64,000 bases of DNA. It comes from Phenylobacterium sp. (GTDB taxonomy: Bacteria; Pseudomonadota; Alphaproteobacteria; Caulobacterales; Caulobacteraceae). The stretch is from the NCBI RefSeq assembly GCF_022402485.1, contig NZ_JAKRSA010000031.1, positions 1 through 64,000 of the forward strand. Direction: 5' to 3'. Positions 16,182 to 24,750 of the stretch are shown here, piece after piece (within the stretch, counting starts at the first letter, position 1; every line of letters begins with the position of its first letter). The translations under genes were made by a program, and so were the position numbers. Below the pieces are notes generated by a model. That model was given only the letters and a program-made list of their open reading frames with translations, was not told the DNA's origin and did not search any database.

Positions 16182-17648
16182 TTAGGACCGGTAGTCGCCG
16201 TTGATGGCCACATACTGCTTGGTCAGGTCGCAGGTCCAGACCGTGGCGCTGGCCTTGCCGACGCCCACATCGACAAAGACCTCAAGGTCCTGCTGCTTCA
16301 TATAAGCGCTCATCTTGGCCTCGTCGTAGGTGGCCGAGATCAGGCCGTCGCGGGCGGCCCAATGCTCGCCAAAGCGCACGGAAATTGAGTCCCGGTTGAC
16401 CGGCTCGTCTGCACGGCCGACCGCCATGACGATCCGCCCCCAATTGGCGTCCTCGCCGGCAAACGCGGTCTTGACCAGGGGGCTTTCGGCGATGGTCCGG
16501 GCGATCTTGCGCGCCGACACAGGGTTCTCAGCGCCCGCCACGGTGATCTTGACGAACTTGCTCGCCCCCTCCCCATCCCGCACCAGCTGCAGGGCGAGAT
16601 CCAGCAGCACCGCCTCGAGCTTTTCTCGGAAGTCGGCCAACCGCTTGTCACCGGCCCGGGTGATCTTCGCAGCGCCCGACTGGCCCGTGGCAAACAACAG
16701 CAGGGTGTCGTTGGTCGAGGTATCCCCGTCCACGGTCACGCAGTTGAAAGTGGTACGAACATAGAGGTTCACCAGACTCTGCAGGGCCGGGGCGGAGATG
16801 GCGGCATCGGTGGCCACAAAGGCCAGCATGGTCGCCATATCCGGCGCGATCATGCCTGAGCCCTTGCAGATGCCGGCGATGCGCACCGGCGTCCCGTCGA
16901 TCAGCGCCTCGGCGGTCGCCCCCTTGGGGAAGGTGTCGGTGGTCATGATCGCCCGGGCCGCAGCGTCCCAGTTGTCAGCCTCGAGCTTCTGTTCCACCTC
17001 AGGCAGCCGCTGGGTGATCTTGGTGTCGTCTAGCAGCACGCCGATCACGCCGGTGGAGGCCAGCATCACATCCCGCTGACGGCAATCGAACCGCTTGGCC
17101 ACTGCCGAGGCCACCCGGCGGGCTGCATCGGCACCCGGCTTGCCCGTAAACGCATTGGCGCAGCCGGCGTTGACCACCAGGACCCGGACCTCCGCCCCCC
17201 CGGTGGCCGCCAGTTGCTTCTGGCACCAGTCTACCGGCGCCGAACCCACCTTGCTCCGGGTGAAGACACCCGCCGCGGTGGTCCCAGGATCGAGGCTGAC
17301 CAGCAGCAGATCATCGCGCTCGTGCTTGTAGAACCCCGCCCGACCCACGGCCAGGCGAACCCCGGCCACCGGTGGGATGGTCGGGAAGGGCACCACCAAG
17401 GGCGAGACCGGCAAGGCGGACTTGGCTGGCTTGGCGACCGGTGCGGCGCTGCTCGTTTTGTCGGCCCGCTTGGTGGTCGCGCGCTTCAGAGCGCTGGCCA
17501 AGGGATCCAGCGCCCGCTCGATCTTATGACCCATGGCTCCCCCCATGCTCTCTCCCGACCGGGTTGAACCTGAGGCCTTGGCGGGAGCCTTCGTCTTGGG
17601 GGCCCGGGTCTTGGCGGCCTGAGGCGTCTCTGGCGGCTTGCTGGCCAT
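16182..17648 (-). CDS. argJ: Bifunctional ornithine acetyltransferase / N-acetylglutamate synthase ArgJ, with N-terminal extension
   Basis: ArgJ recycles the acetyl group from N-acetylornithine to glutamate in arginine synthesis. The enzyme core runs from about residue 85 to 488 and contains the self-cleavage site in KGSGMIAPDMATMLAF, where the Thr after MA becomes the nucleophile of the beta chain; GVFTRSKVGSAPVDWC and LASTGVIG are also conserved. The C-terminus is QYVAINGDYRS, as in many ArgJ. About 85 residues precede the usual start; they are Lys/Pro/Ala-rich (TRAPKTKAPAKASGSTR) and look disordered. Internal Met codons (M35, M39) could serve instead, but the outer ATG overlaps the stop of the upstream lipoprotein gene (TGATG), so coupling favours it. 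Confidence 0.93.
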   Translation of the reverse strand: MASKPPETPQAAKTRAPKTKAPAKASGSTRSGESMGGAMGHKIERALDPLASALKRATTKRADKTSSAAPVAKPAKSALPVSPLVVPFPTIPPVAGVRLAVGRAGFYKHERDDLLLVSLDPGTTAAGVFTRSKVGSAPVDWCQKQLAATGGAEVRVLVVNAGCANAFTGKPGADAARRVASAVAKRFDCRQRDVMLASTGVIGVLLDDTKITQRLPEVEQKLEADNWDAAARAIMTTDTFPKGATAEALIDGTPVRIAGICKGSGMIAPDMATMLAFVATDAAISAPALQSLVNLYVRTTFNCVTVDGDTSTNDTLLLFATGQSGAAKITRAGDKRLADFREKLEAVLLDLALQLVRDGEGASKFVKITVAGAENPVSARKIARTIAESPLVKTAFAGEDANWGRIVMAVGRADEPVNRDSISVRFGEHWAARDGLISATYDEAKMSAYMKQQDLEVFVDVGVGKASATVWTCDLTKQYVAINGDYRS

Positions 17649-18628
17649 CAGTTGGCCTCCGCAGGTTTAGCAGCCGGTGCCTTGGGGGCCGGGGCGGCTT
17701 TTGCCGCAGGCGCAGGCTTGGCGGGCGGTGCTGCGTCGGCAGGCTCCACCGGGGCGCCGGGCACGTCCTCAGCTGCCGCGATCAAGGTCTCGACCTTGGC
17801 CCGGCCCCGCAGCTTTTCTAGCAGGTCGCGGACCTGATCATAGGTCAGAAAGCGAATGATCTGCGGCCGTGCGGCCTCCAGGGTGATCGGCTCTTCCAGG
17901 CGGCGGTCCTCGATACGCACCACCGCAAAGCCGCCTTCCACCTCAAAGGGACCGACGATCTGCCCGGCCTTGGCGTCCTTCAATGCGCCCTCATAGGCTT
18001 CGGGCATCACATCGGTAGTGAAATAGCCGAGATCACCGCCGTTGAAGCGGGTCGCGGCGTCGGTGGACCGTTCCATGGCCAGGGCCTCGAACGATGCGCC
18101 GGTGGCCAGCAGGCTTTTGACCGCCTCGCCTTCTTCAAGGGTCGCGACCAGGATTTGCCGGGCTCGGATTTCCTCAGACTGCCGGGCGAGCTTCAGCTGC
18201 TCCTGATAGAGGCTGCGAATGGCGTTCTCGTTCACGGCGTCGGACACGACGGTCTCGACGAGCATGTCGCCGAGGATGCGTTCCCGAGCGGCAGCCAGGC
18301 GGCGCTGGGCCACCGGATCCTCGTCGAGATTCCGGCTGAGGGCTTCGGCGGCCAGGAGTTTCTGGTCGATCACCTCGTCCAGCACCCGCCGGAACAGGTC
18401 TGACGAGATGTCCAGGGGCTCACCCTCTCCGATCAGCGCCTGGGCCACGGCCTCTCGCTTGACGTCCGAGGCCCAGACGGTCTTGCCGTCGACCTTGGCC
18501 ACGGCCTCATCACCGGGCTGGGGCGGGCGCTCATCGCCGCCGCGATCGCCACAGGCGGCCAGCAATAGACCGACAGCGGTCAGTACGGCGGCAAGTCCGC
18601 CGAAACGGGTGGGGTTTGCACGGGTCAT
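17648..18628 (-). CDS. Peptidylprolyl isomerase lipoprotein (parvulin/PpiC type, PrsA/SurA-like)
   Basis: A periplasmic foldase candidate. The ATG at 18628 gives MTRANPTRFGGLAAVLTAVG and lipobox LLAAC (C26), so the protein is probably lipid-anchored. A SurA/PrsA-like helical N domain follows (about 45-150, with VAKVDGKTVWASDVKREAVAQ), then one parvulin domain (about 150-245) with RARQILV, GGDLGYFTTDVMPEAYEGAL and GPFEVEGGFAVVRIEDRR. The tail is Pro/Ala-rich (AKPAPAAKAAPAPKAPAAKP). It precedes argJ and overlaps it by one base; the pairing of this foldase with argJ next to secA is, from memory, usual in Caulobacterales, and fits a role in handling newly exported proteins. Confidence 0.88.
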   Translation of the reverse strand: MTRANPTRFGGLAAVLTAVGLLLAACGDRGGDERPPQPGDEAVAKVDGKTVWASDVKREAVAQALIGEGEPLDISSDLFRRVLDEVIDQKLLAAEALSRNLDEDPVAQRRLAAARERILGDMLVETVVSDAVNENAIRSLYQEQLKLARQSEEIRARQILVATLEEGEAVKSLLATGASFEALAMERSTDAATRFNGGDLGYFTTDVMPEAYEGALKDAKAGQIVGPFEVEGGFAVVRIEDRRLEEPITLEAARPQIIRFLTYDQVRDLLEKLRGRAKVETLIAAAEDVPGAPVEPADAAPPAKPAPAAKAAPAPKAPAAKPAEAN

Positions 18629-18778
18629 GGGCAGCATCCCTGGAGCGCCGGGACAAGACTGCTGGCGCAGTCCGTCCCTAGCCATTTCCCCCGTGGGATG
18701 CAAAGGTTGCGGCGATCATAGCTCGGCGTCCGCACCACAAGCAGGCAGCCGGATCATATTCATTCGGGAGAATTACAT

Positions 18779-19948
18779 ATGCGCGAAGCCGTTATCGTTT
18801 CCTATGCCCGCACCGGGCTCGCCAAGTCAGGTCGCGGGGGCTTCAACATGACCCCGACCATGAGCATGGGCGCTCATGCGGTGAAACACGCGGTCGAACG
18901 CGCTGGAATCGATCCGGCCGCCATCGAAGACTGCATTATGGGCAATGTGGCCCACGGCGCAGGCAATCTGGGCCGTCAGGTGTCCCTGCTGGCCGGCCTG
19001 CCGATCTCCACGTCTGGCTCCACCGTCAACCGCTTCTGTTCCTCGGGTCTGAACACCATCGCCACGGCCGCCAACTATGTGCGCATTGACGGCGCTGACG
19101 CCGTGGTCGCCGGCGGCGTGGAGTCCCTGTCGATGCCCGGCGGCGGCGGCGGGCGCGAGAACATCGACTCTGACCTGATCAAGCAATACCCGGCCATCTT
19201 CATGCCGATGATCGACACCGCCGACGTGGTCGCCGAGCGCTACAAGGTTAGCCGCGAGTCCCAGGACCAGTACTCCCTGGAATCTCAGCAGCGCATGGCT
19301 GCCGCCCAGCAGGCGCAGAAGTTCAAGGACGAAATCGTCCCCATGAAGACCAAGATGAAGCAGGTCAACAAGGAGACCAAGGAAGAGACCGTGGTCGACT
19401 ATGTCGTCGATCGTGACGAGTGCAATCGTCCCGACACGACCCTCGAAGGCCTGGCCAAGCTCGCCCCGGTGCGGGGCGAAGGCAAGTTCATCACCGCCGG
19501 CAACGCCAGCCAGCTGTCGGACGGCGCCGCTGCCGTGGTAATCATGGAAGCCAAGGCCGCCGAGAAGGCCGGCCTGAGCCCCATGGGCGCGTTCAAGGGC
19601 TGGGTCGTCGCCGGTTGCGAGCCTGACGAAATGGGCATTGGCCCGGTGTTCGCCATCCCGCGCCTGCTGGAGCGTCATGGCCTGAAGGTCAACGACATCG
19701 ACCTTTGGGAACTGAACGAGGCCTTCGCCTCCCAGTGCCTCTATTCCCGCGACAAGCTGGGCATCGACCCGGAGAAGTACAACGTCAACGGCGGCTCCAT
19801 CGCCATTGGCCACCCCTATGGCATGACCGGCGCCCGTCTGGCCGGTCACATCCTGCAGGAAGGCAAGCGCCGTAACGCCAAGCATGTGGTGGTGTCCATG
19901 TGCATCGGCGGCGGCATGGGCGCAGCGGGCCTGTTCGAGGTCTACTGA
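18779..19948 (+). CDS. Acetyl-CoA acyltransferase (thiolase)
   Basis: A 389-residue thiolase that would cleave 3-ketoacyl-CoA in beta-oxidation or condense acetyl-CoA. The catalytic residues are present: C87 in [10 protein letters not shown] (acyl-enzyme), H345 in [10 protein letters not shown] and C375 in CIGGGMG. The covering loop has a Lys-rich stretch [15 protein letters not shown] good ribosome-binding site GGGAGAA lies before the ATG. Codons are strongly biased to C-ending forms, suggesting high expression. The motif GHPYG rather than GHPLG is seen in some degradative FadA-like thiolases; the chain-length or steroid specificity cannot be decided. Single gene ended by a good terminator. 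Confidence 0.93.
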   Translation: MREAVIVSYARTGLAKSGRGGFNMTPTMSMGAHAVKHAVERAGIDPAAIEDCIMGNVAHGAGNLGRQVSLLAGLPISTSGSTVNRFCSSGLNTIATAANYVRIDGADAVVAGGVESLSMPGGGGGRENIDSDLIKQYPAIFMPMIDTADVVAERYKVSRESQDQYSLESQQRMAAAQQAQKFKDEIVPMKTKMKQVNKETKEETVVDYVVDRDECNRPDTTLEGLAKLAPVRGEGKFITAGNASQLSDGAAAVVIMEAKAAEKAGLSPMGAFKGWVVAGCEPDEMGIGPVFAIPRLLERHGLKVNDIDLWELNEAFASQCLYSRDKLGIDPEKYNVNGGSIAIGHPYGMTGARLAGHILQEGKRRNAKHVVVSMCIGGGMGAAGLFEVY

Positions 19949-19978
19949 TCCCCCGCCGCCCAGGCGGTGACGATCTCC

Positions 19979-20010
19979 AAGGGCTCCCCGGCAACGGTGG
20001 AGCCCTTTCT
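19979..20010 (+). terminator. Terminator after the thiolase gene
   Basis: Stem AAGGGCTCC / GGAGCCCTT, extended inside by further pairs around a GCAA tetraloop, followed by TCTATTTC. Separates the thiolase gene from the secA promoter region. Confidence 0.85.
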
Positions 20011-20056
20011 ATTTCAGGTTTTGCCTGAGCCAGAGGCCATACAGGGGGGCCTCACG

Positions 20057-20085
20057 TTGACACTGGCAGGACCGCTGCTTAAGTC
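20057..20085 (+). promoter_or_regulatory. Candidate housekeeping promoter of secA
   Basis: TTGACA at 20057-20062, then about 16-17 bases and a GCTTAAGTC block resembling the Caulobacter-type -10 element (GCTANAWC with substitutions). It lies about 110 bases upstream of the secA ATG. The -35 is perfect; the -10 is only fair. Confidence 0.5.
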
Positions 20086-20191
20086 TCGCCCTCGCTCTCA
20101 GAGCGGGATTCCGGGCAGGCGAAGGTCAGACGGCGCGCCGTGCGCAACGCCCGCGACCCCGCATCGACCGCATTCTCGGACGCCCCCGCAC

Positions 20192-22951
20192 ATGTTTTTC
20201 CAACGGCTCTTCGGCTCCTCTCCCGACCGCAAGATCAAGGCCTTCCAGGCCCGGGTCGCGAAGATCAACGCGCTTGAACCCCAGATGGAGGCGTTGTCGG
20301 ACGAGGCGCTGCGCGGCAAGACCGAGGAGTTCCGGGCCCGGTTGGCCAAGGGCCAGACCCTGGACCAGCTGCTGGAAGAAGCCTTCGCCGTGGTGCGGGA
20401 GGCCTCCAAGCGCACCATCGGCCTGCGCCACTTCGATGTGCAGATGGTCGGCGGCATGGTGCTGCATCGCGGCGGCATTTCCGAAATGCGCACCGGCGAG
20501 GGCAAGACCCTGGTGGCCACCCTTCCGGTCTATCTGAATGCGCTGGAGGGCAAGGGCGTCCACGCGATCACGGTGAACGACTATCTCGCCCAGCGTGACG
20601 CCGAATGGATGGGGCAGATCTACAGATTCCTGGGGATGAGCGTCGGCGTCATCGTTCACGGGCTGTCGCAGGGCCAGCGCAAGGCCGCCTACCAGTCGGA
20701 CATCACCTACGGGACCAACAACGAGTTCGGCTTCGACTATCTGCGCGACAACCTGGTTTATGAGTCCGGGGAGATGGTCCAGCGGGGCCACAACTTCGTC
20801 ATCGTCGACGAAGTGGACTCCATCCTGATCGACGAAGCGCGCACGCCGCTGATCATCTCCGGGCCCACCGAAGACCGCAGCGAGTTCTACAAAACCATCG
20901 ATGTGCTGGTCAAAGAGCTCATCAAGGACACGACGAACTTCGATCTGGACGAGAAGCAGCGCCAGGTTCTGCTCACCGAAACCGGCTCCGAGCGCATCGA
21001 GGAGATGCTGGAACAGAGCGGCCATCTGGTGGAGGACTCAGCGGGCCTCTACGACCCGGCCAATGTGTCGTCGGTCCACCATGTGAACCAGGCCCTGCGG
21101 GCCAACATCCTCTACACCCGGGACAAGGACTATATCATCCGCGCCGGCGAGGTGATCCTGATCGACGAGTTCACCGGCCGCATGATGCAGGGCCGCCGTC
21201 TGTCGGAAGGCCTGCACCAGGCCATCGAAGCCAAGGAAGGTGCCCGGGTCCAGCCCGAGAACCAGACGCTGGCCTCGGTGACCATCCAGAACTATTTCCG
21301 CCTCTACAAAAAGCTGTCGGGCATGACCGGCACGGCCTCCACCGAGGCCCAGGAGTTCGGCGACATCTACAAGATGGAAGTCGTCGAGATCCCCACCAAT
21401 CGGCCGGTGACCCGTGTGGACGAAGACGACGAGGTCTATCGCACCGCCGCCGAGAAGAACCAGGCCATCCTCAAGCAGATTGCCGACTGCTTTGTACGCG
21501 GTCAGCCGATCCTGGTGGGCACGGTGTCCATCGAGAAGTCTGAGCTCTTGTCAGAGCTGCTGAAGAGCCACGTCTTCGAACATGAGGGTCAGACCCGCAC
21601 CGGCATCCCGCACAATGTGCTCAACGCCCGCTATCACGAGCAGGAGGCCCTGATCGTGGCCGACGCGGGCGTGCCTGGCGCGGTGACCATCGCCACCAAT
21701 ATGGCCGGTCGGGGCACCGACATTCAGCTGGGCGGCAGCATCGACATTCGTTTGTCGCGCTGGCGCGACGAGCAGCGAGGCCTAGGCATCGAGCCCGACG
21801 CCGACGCCTATCTTCTGCGTCGCCAGGAGATCGAGGCCGAGATCGCCGATCTGAAGGAAAAGTCCCTGGCGGCCGGCGGTCTCTATGTGCTCGGCACCGA
21901 GCGCCACGAAAGCCGCCGGATCGACAACCAGCTGCGCGGCCGGACAGGTCGTCAGGGGGACCCTGGCCGGTCCAAGTTCTTCCTGTCCTGCGAAGACGAC
22001 CTGCTGCGCATTTTCGCCGGCGACCGGCTGGACTCGATCATGCGCACCTTCGGTGTCCAGGAAGGCGAGGCCATCACGCACAAGTGGCTGAACGGTGCCA
22101 TTGCTACGGCCCAGAAAAAGGTCGAGCAGCGCAACTACGAGATCCGCAAGAACCTCCTGAAGTACGACGACGTGGTCAACGACCAGCGCAAGGCCGTCTT
22201 TGAGCAGCGCCAGGAGTTCATGGAGGCCGCAGACCTAACCGAGGTCGTCACCGAGATGCGGGCCGACACCATCGAGGACATGGTCAACCGCCACATGCCC
22301 CCCAAGGCCTATGCCGAACAGTGGGATGTGGACGGGCTCGATGAGCGGGTCCGCGAAATTCTCGGCCTGGAGCTGCCGGTACGGGAATGGGCCGCCGAAG
22401 ACGGCATCGCCAATGAGGAAATCCACCAGCGGATTACCGAGGCCGCCAATGCCCGCGCCGCCGAGCGCGAGGTCGCCTTCTCCCCTGAGCGCATGCGCAT
22501 GCTGGAAAAGAGCTTCCTGCTGCAGACCGTCGATCTGCAATGGCGCGAACACCTGATGCACCTCGATCACCTGCGAAATGTGATCGGTCTGCGGGGCTAT
22601 GGTCAGCGAGATCCGCTGAACGAGTATAAGACCGAGGCCTTCTCCCTGTTTGAGAAGCTGCTCACCGACCTGCGCCACAACGTCACCAAGTGGATGATGA
22701 CCGTGGAGCTCCAGCGGGAGGCTCCGCCGCCGCTGCAACAACCCCAGCGGCTGATGGAAGTGCACCTTGATCCCCTGAGCGGTGAGAACGCTGCCACCGC
22801 AGGGGCCCTGCCCTCAGGCCTGTCGCGGGAGCAGCGGGAGGGCCTGCCCGTCTCGTCCCTGCCCGCAGGCTGGGAGCAGACCGGCCGCAACGCCCCCTGC
22901 CCCTGCGGGTCCGGCAAGAAGTTCAAGCACTGTCACGGGGCCCTGGTCTAG
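20192..22951 (+). CDS. secA: Preprotein translocase ATPase SecA
   Basis: SecA drives proteins through SecYEG. The start at 20192 gives [20 protein letters not shown], the normal N-terminus; the frame is open upstream but that part is not SecA-like. Length of 919 residues is typical. NBD1 has [14 protein letters not shown] (Walker A) and [19 protein letters not shown]. The middle contains [19 protein letters not shown] of the helical scaffold. The C-terminus ends with the SEC-C zinc motif [14 protein letters not shown], which binds SecB and lipids. A methyltransferase gene starts with GTG directly after the TAG stop. Confidence 0.98.
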   Translation: MFFQRLFGSSPDRKIKAFQARVAKINALEPQMEALSDEALRGKTEEFRARLAKGQTLDQLLEEAFAVVREASKRTIGLRHFDVQMVGGMVLHRGGISEMRTGEGKTLVATLPVYLNALEGKGVHAITVNDYLAQRDAEWMGQIYRFLGMSVGVIVHGLSQGQRKAAYQSDITYGTNNEFGFDYLRDNLVYESGEMVQRGHNFVIVDEVDSILIDEARTPLIISGPTEDRSEFYKTIDVLVKELIKDTTNFDLDEKQRQVLLTETGSERIEEMLEQSGHLVEDSAGLYDPANVSSVHHVNQALRANILYTRDKDYIIRAGEVILIDEFTGRMMQGRRLSEGLHQAIEAKEGARVQPENQTLASVTIQNYFRLYKKLSGMTGTASTEAQEFGDIYKMEVVEIPTNRPVTRVDEDDEVYRTAAEKNQAILKQIADCFVRGQPILVGTVSIEKSELLSELLKSHVFEHEGQTRTGIPHNVLNARYHEQEALIVADAGVPGAVTIATNMAGRGTDIQLGGSIDIRLSRWRDEQRGLGIEPDADAYLLRRQEIEAEIADLKEKSLAAGGLYVLGTERHESRRIDNQLRGRTGRQGDPGRSKFFLSCEDDLLRIFAGDRLDSIMRTFGVQEGEAITHKWLNGAIATAQKKVEQRNYEIRKNLLKYDDVVNDQRKAVFEQRQEFMEAADLTEVVTEMRADTIEDMVNRHMPPKAYAEQWDVDGLDERVREILGLELPVREWAAEDGIANEEIHQRITEAANARAAEREVAFSPERMRMLEKSFLLQTVDLQWREHLMHLDHLRNVIGLRGYGQRDPLNEYKTEAFSLFEKLLTDLRHNVTKWMMTVELQREAPPPLQQPQRLMEVHLDPLSGENAATAGALPSGLSREQREGLPVSSLPAGWEQTGRNAPCPCGSGKKFKHCHGALV

Positions 22952-23764
22952 GTGAGCGCCCCGCCGGTTCTGGAGTCCCACGGCCGGTGCCCCGTCTGCG
23001 AAGACGATGTGGTGTTCGCGTCGGCTGACGGCTGGCTCCGGGATGGGTTCAAATGCTCAGGCTGCGGCTCGATCCCAAGGGAGCGCGCCCTGATGCGGGT
23101 GCTGGCCGAGCTTGCCCCGGACTGGCGAAACCTGGCCATCCACGAGAGCTCTGGCTGTTCGGTGTCCAGCAACCGACTGCGCGCCCAGTGCCCGGGCTAT
23201 GTGGCCACCCAGTATGATCCAGCCACCCCCTGGGGGACGCAGCACCCCCACGGCTATCGCAGCGAGGACCTGGAGGCCCAGACCTTCGCTGACGCCAGCT
23301 TCGACATTGTCGTCACCCAGGATGTGTTCGAGCATCTCTTTGCGCCCGACCGGGCTATCGCCGAGATCGCCCGGACCCTGAAGCCCGGCGGTTTTCACAT
23401 CTGCACCGTGCCCATCGTCAAAAAGGCGGCCCCCTCGGTCCGCAGGGCGAAACGGCGACGGGACGGGTCGATCGAGCACCTGGCCGAGCCTGAATACCAT
23501 GGCAATCCCATGGACCCGGACGGCGCGCTGGTAACCGTCGACTGGGGCTATGACATCGCCGACTATCTCGACCGGGCCAGCGGCCTGTCGACCACGATCC
23601 ACACCATCGATGACCTGAGCCAGGGCATACGCGCGGCCTATATCGAGGTGCTGGTCTCCACAAAGGCCTTGCCCAGCCAGGTCACCCCCGACGGAGCGCC
23701 GGACCGTCGCCCTTGGCTTTTGCGGGTGGGCCGAGGACTGAGACAAGTCCTCAGCGGGGCTTGA
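22952..23764 (+). CDS. SAM-dependent methyltransferase with N-terminal zinc ribbon
   Basis: The 270-residue product begins with GTG directly abutting the secA stop (TAGGTG). Residues 10-35 hold two CxxC pairs (CPVCEDD and CSGCGSI), a zinc-ribbon-like module, followed by RERALMRVLAELAP. The methyltransferase core shows FADASFDIVVTQDVFEHLF and ARTLKPGGFHICTVP. The glycine-rich SAM loop is poorly conserved (HESSGCSVSS), as in sugar- or glycan-linked methyltransferases of this type. After the core come conserved HL-EPEYHGNPMDPDG and TVDWGYDI segments. The substrate is unknown; glycosyl or cell-surface targets are plausible. Co-transcription with secA is likely but probably not functional. Confidence 0.82.
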   Translation: MSAPPVLESHGRCPVCEDDVVFASADGWLRDGFKCSGCGSIPRERALMRVLAELAPDWRNLAIHESSGCSVSSNRLRAQCPGYVATQYDPATPWGTQHPHGYRSEDLEAQTFADASFDIVVTQDVFEHLFAPDRAIAEIARTLKPGGFHICTVPIVKKAAPSVRRAKRRRDGSIEHLAEPEYHGNPMDPDGALVTVDWGYDIADYLDRASGLSTTIHTIDDLSQGIRAAYIEVLVSTKALPSQVTPDGAPDRRPWLLRVGRGLRQVLSGA

Positions 23765-23813
23765 TCGGTCGCCCCCCCCTGGACCCACAGGGTGAAAAGG
23801 CGTTGCATCTTAC

Positions 23814-23829
23814 GTTACGATGTAACAGT
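23814..23829. promoter_or_regulatory. Operator-like palindrome upstream of the DsbB-like gene
   Basis: Inverted repeat GTTAC-GAT-GTAAC centred 38 bases before the ATG, continuing as TGTAACAGT. The same TGTAACAGT preceded by TTACG occurs upstream of the TetR gene (28188-28209), so one regulator may bind both. Confidence 0.5.
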
Positions 23830-23857
23830 CTGGATTTCATTCGCCGGGGGGCTAAAG

Positions 23858-24268
23858 ATGCTTCAGCTGGAATTCTGGACGGGGCGGATGCGCCTGCTGG
23901 GCCTGATCGCCATAGGCATCAGCGTCGCCACCTGGGCTATGGAGCTCACGGGCCTGGTCTATGTCTGCCCCTTCTGCCGGACCCAGCGCACGGTGATCGG
24001 TCTGCTGGGCCTGCTGATGCTGACCCCCAATCCCGGCTTCTGGATCACCCGTTATATAGGCTCGGTGCTGGGCGTGTTCGGCCTCGTGGTGGGCGCAACC
24101 CAACACTTCAGCGGCTGGCGCAAGGTGATGAAGGGCGAATACGTCATCTCCCCCAAGGTCTATGAGGACGCCTTTCTGCTGTCAGGTGCGGCCCTGTTCA
24201 TCATCGTGGCCCAGGTGCTGCTGCTCTACGCCTATCGCAAACCGGTGACAGAGCCCGTCAGCCCTTAG
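23858..24268 (+). CDS. Small four-helix membrane protein, DsbB-like with one CxxC
   Basis: The 136-residue protein has four predicted membrane segments (about 12-30, 44-57, 62-84, 108-130). After the first it reads VYVCPFCRTQR (C37, C40), which is the C-P-x-C-x-x-Q-R signature of DsbB, the quinone-linked oxidant of DsbA. True DsbB also needs a second Cys pair in the other periplasmic loop; here the protein has only these two Cys. It may be a divergent DsbB-like oxidoreductase that hands electrons from a partner thiol directly to quinone, or a binding protein with the same fold. The start at 23858 gives MLQLEFWTGRM and avoids an unlikely basic N-terminal segment. No DsbA is nearby. Confidence 0.7.
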   Translation: MLQLEFWTGRMRLLGLIAIGISVATWAMELTGLVYVCPFCRTQRTVIGLLGLLMLTPNPGFWITRYIGSVLGVFGLVVGATQHFSGWRKVMKGEYVISPKVYEDAFLLSGAALFIIVAQVLLLYAYRKPVTEPVSP

Positions 24269-24344
24269 AGCGCGTTCAGATAAGTGGTAACCGGTTATCG
24301 GAACAAAACGGGCTCAAGTCTTTGAGTTTAGATCATGATGCGTG
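24265..24344. repeat. Probable dispersed intergenic repeat (AAGTGG-AACCGGTT type)
   Basis: The stretch beginning TTAGAGCGCGTTCAGATAAG, running through GTGGTAACCGGTTATCGG, AACAAAACG and ending TTTAGATCATGATGCG, looks like the short intergenic repeat scattered through many alphaproteobacterial genomes (GAGCG..AAGTGGAAACCGGTTTTCGG..AAAACGCG..GAGCATGATGCG). It overlaps the stop of the DsbB-like gene. A small hairpin CAGACG-GCTC-CGTCTG (24345-24360) follows. Only one copy is in this window. Confidence 0.55.
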
Positions 24345-24366
24345 CAGACGGCTCCGTCTGATCGCG

Positions 24367-24750
24367 TCATGGTCTGAGGGTGACAAAGGTCTCGCTCTCG
24401 ATCAGCCATTGACCGCGAGCCTTCGTCCAGGCCGCCAGATACCAGCCGGCGATGTGCTCGCCTTCGCTGCGGGAGACCGCGACCCAGGTCCCACGCTCGG
24501 CGGCCCGCGCGCCGAGCGTGTCCAGTTCTACAACGTCTGGCGTGCGGACAAAGGCGACAAAGTCCGGGTCAGAAAACTGCGCGGCGAAGGCGGCAATGAC
24601 CGCCTCGACGCCGGTGATCAGGGTCCCGTCGCCGACGATGACGTTCACCCGGGGATCAAAAAAGGGCCTCAGCCGCACCGCCGCCTTGGCCGCGATCAGC
24701 TTGTTGGTCAGCCGCCGGCGGGCGAGGATGGCGTCCACAGGCGTGGTCAC
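24367..24750 (-). CDS. NTF2-like (SnoaL/DUF4440-type) small protein
   Basis: A 127-residue protein with the cone-shaped NTF2-like fold signature: an N-terminal helix (PVDAILARRRLTNKLIAAKA), then alternating strands with VIVGDGTLITGVEAVIAAFAAQFSDPDFVAFVRTP and a C-terminal GQWLIESETFVTLRP. Similar proteins are often annotated as nuclear transport factor 2 family; they include isomerases, hydratases and pure binding proteins, so no function follows. The start is GTG and overlaps the stop of the upstream oxidoreductase gene (GTGA), so the two are translated together and probably linked. Confidence 0.78.
   Translation of the reverse strand: MTTPVDAILARRRLTNKLIAAKAAVRLRPFFDPRVNVIVGDGTLITGVEAVIAAFAAQFSDPDFVAFVRTPDVVELDTLGARAAERGTWVAVSRSEGEHIAGWYLAAWTKARGQWLIESETFVTLRP

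Noticed and set aside
19967-20191. 75-residue N-terminal extension of SecA
   Set aside because: It runs through the thiolase terminator and the candidate secA promoter and does not resemble SecA.
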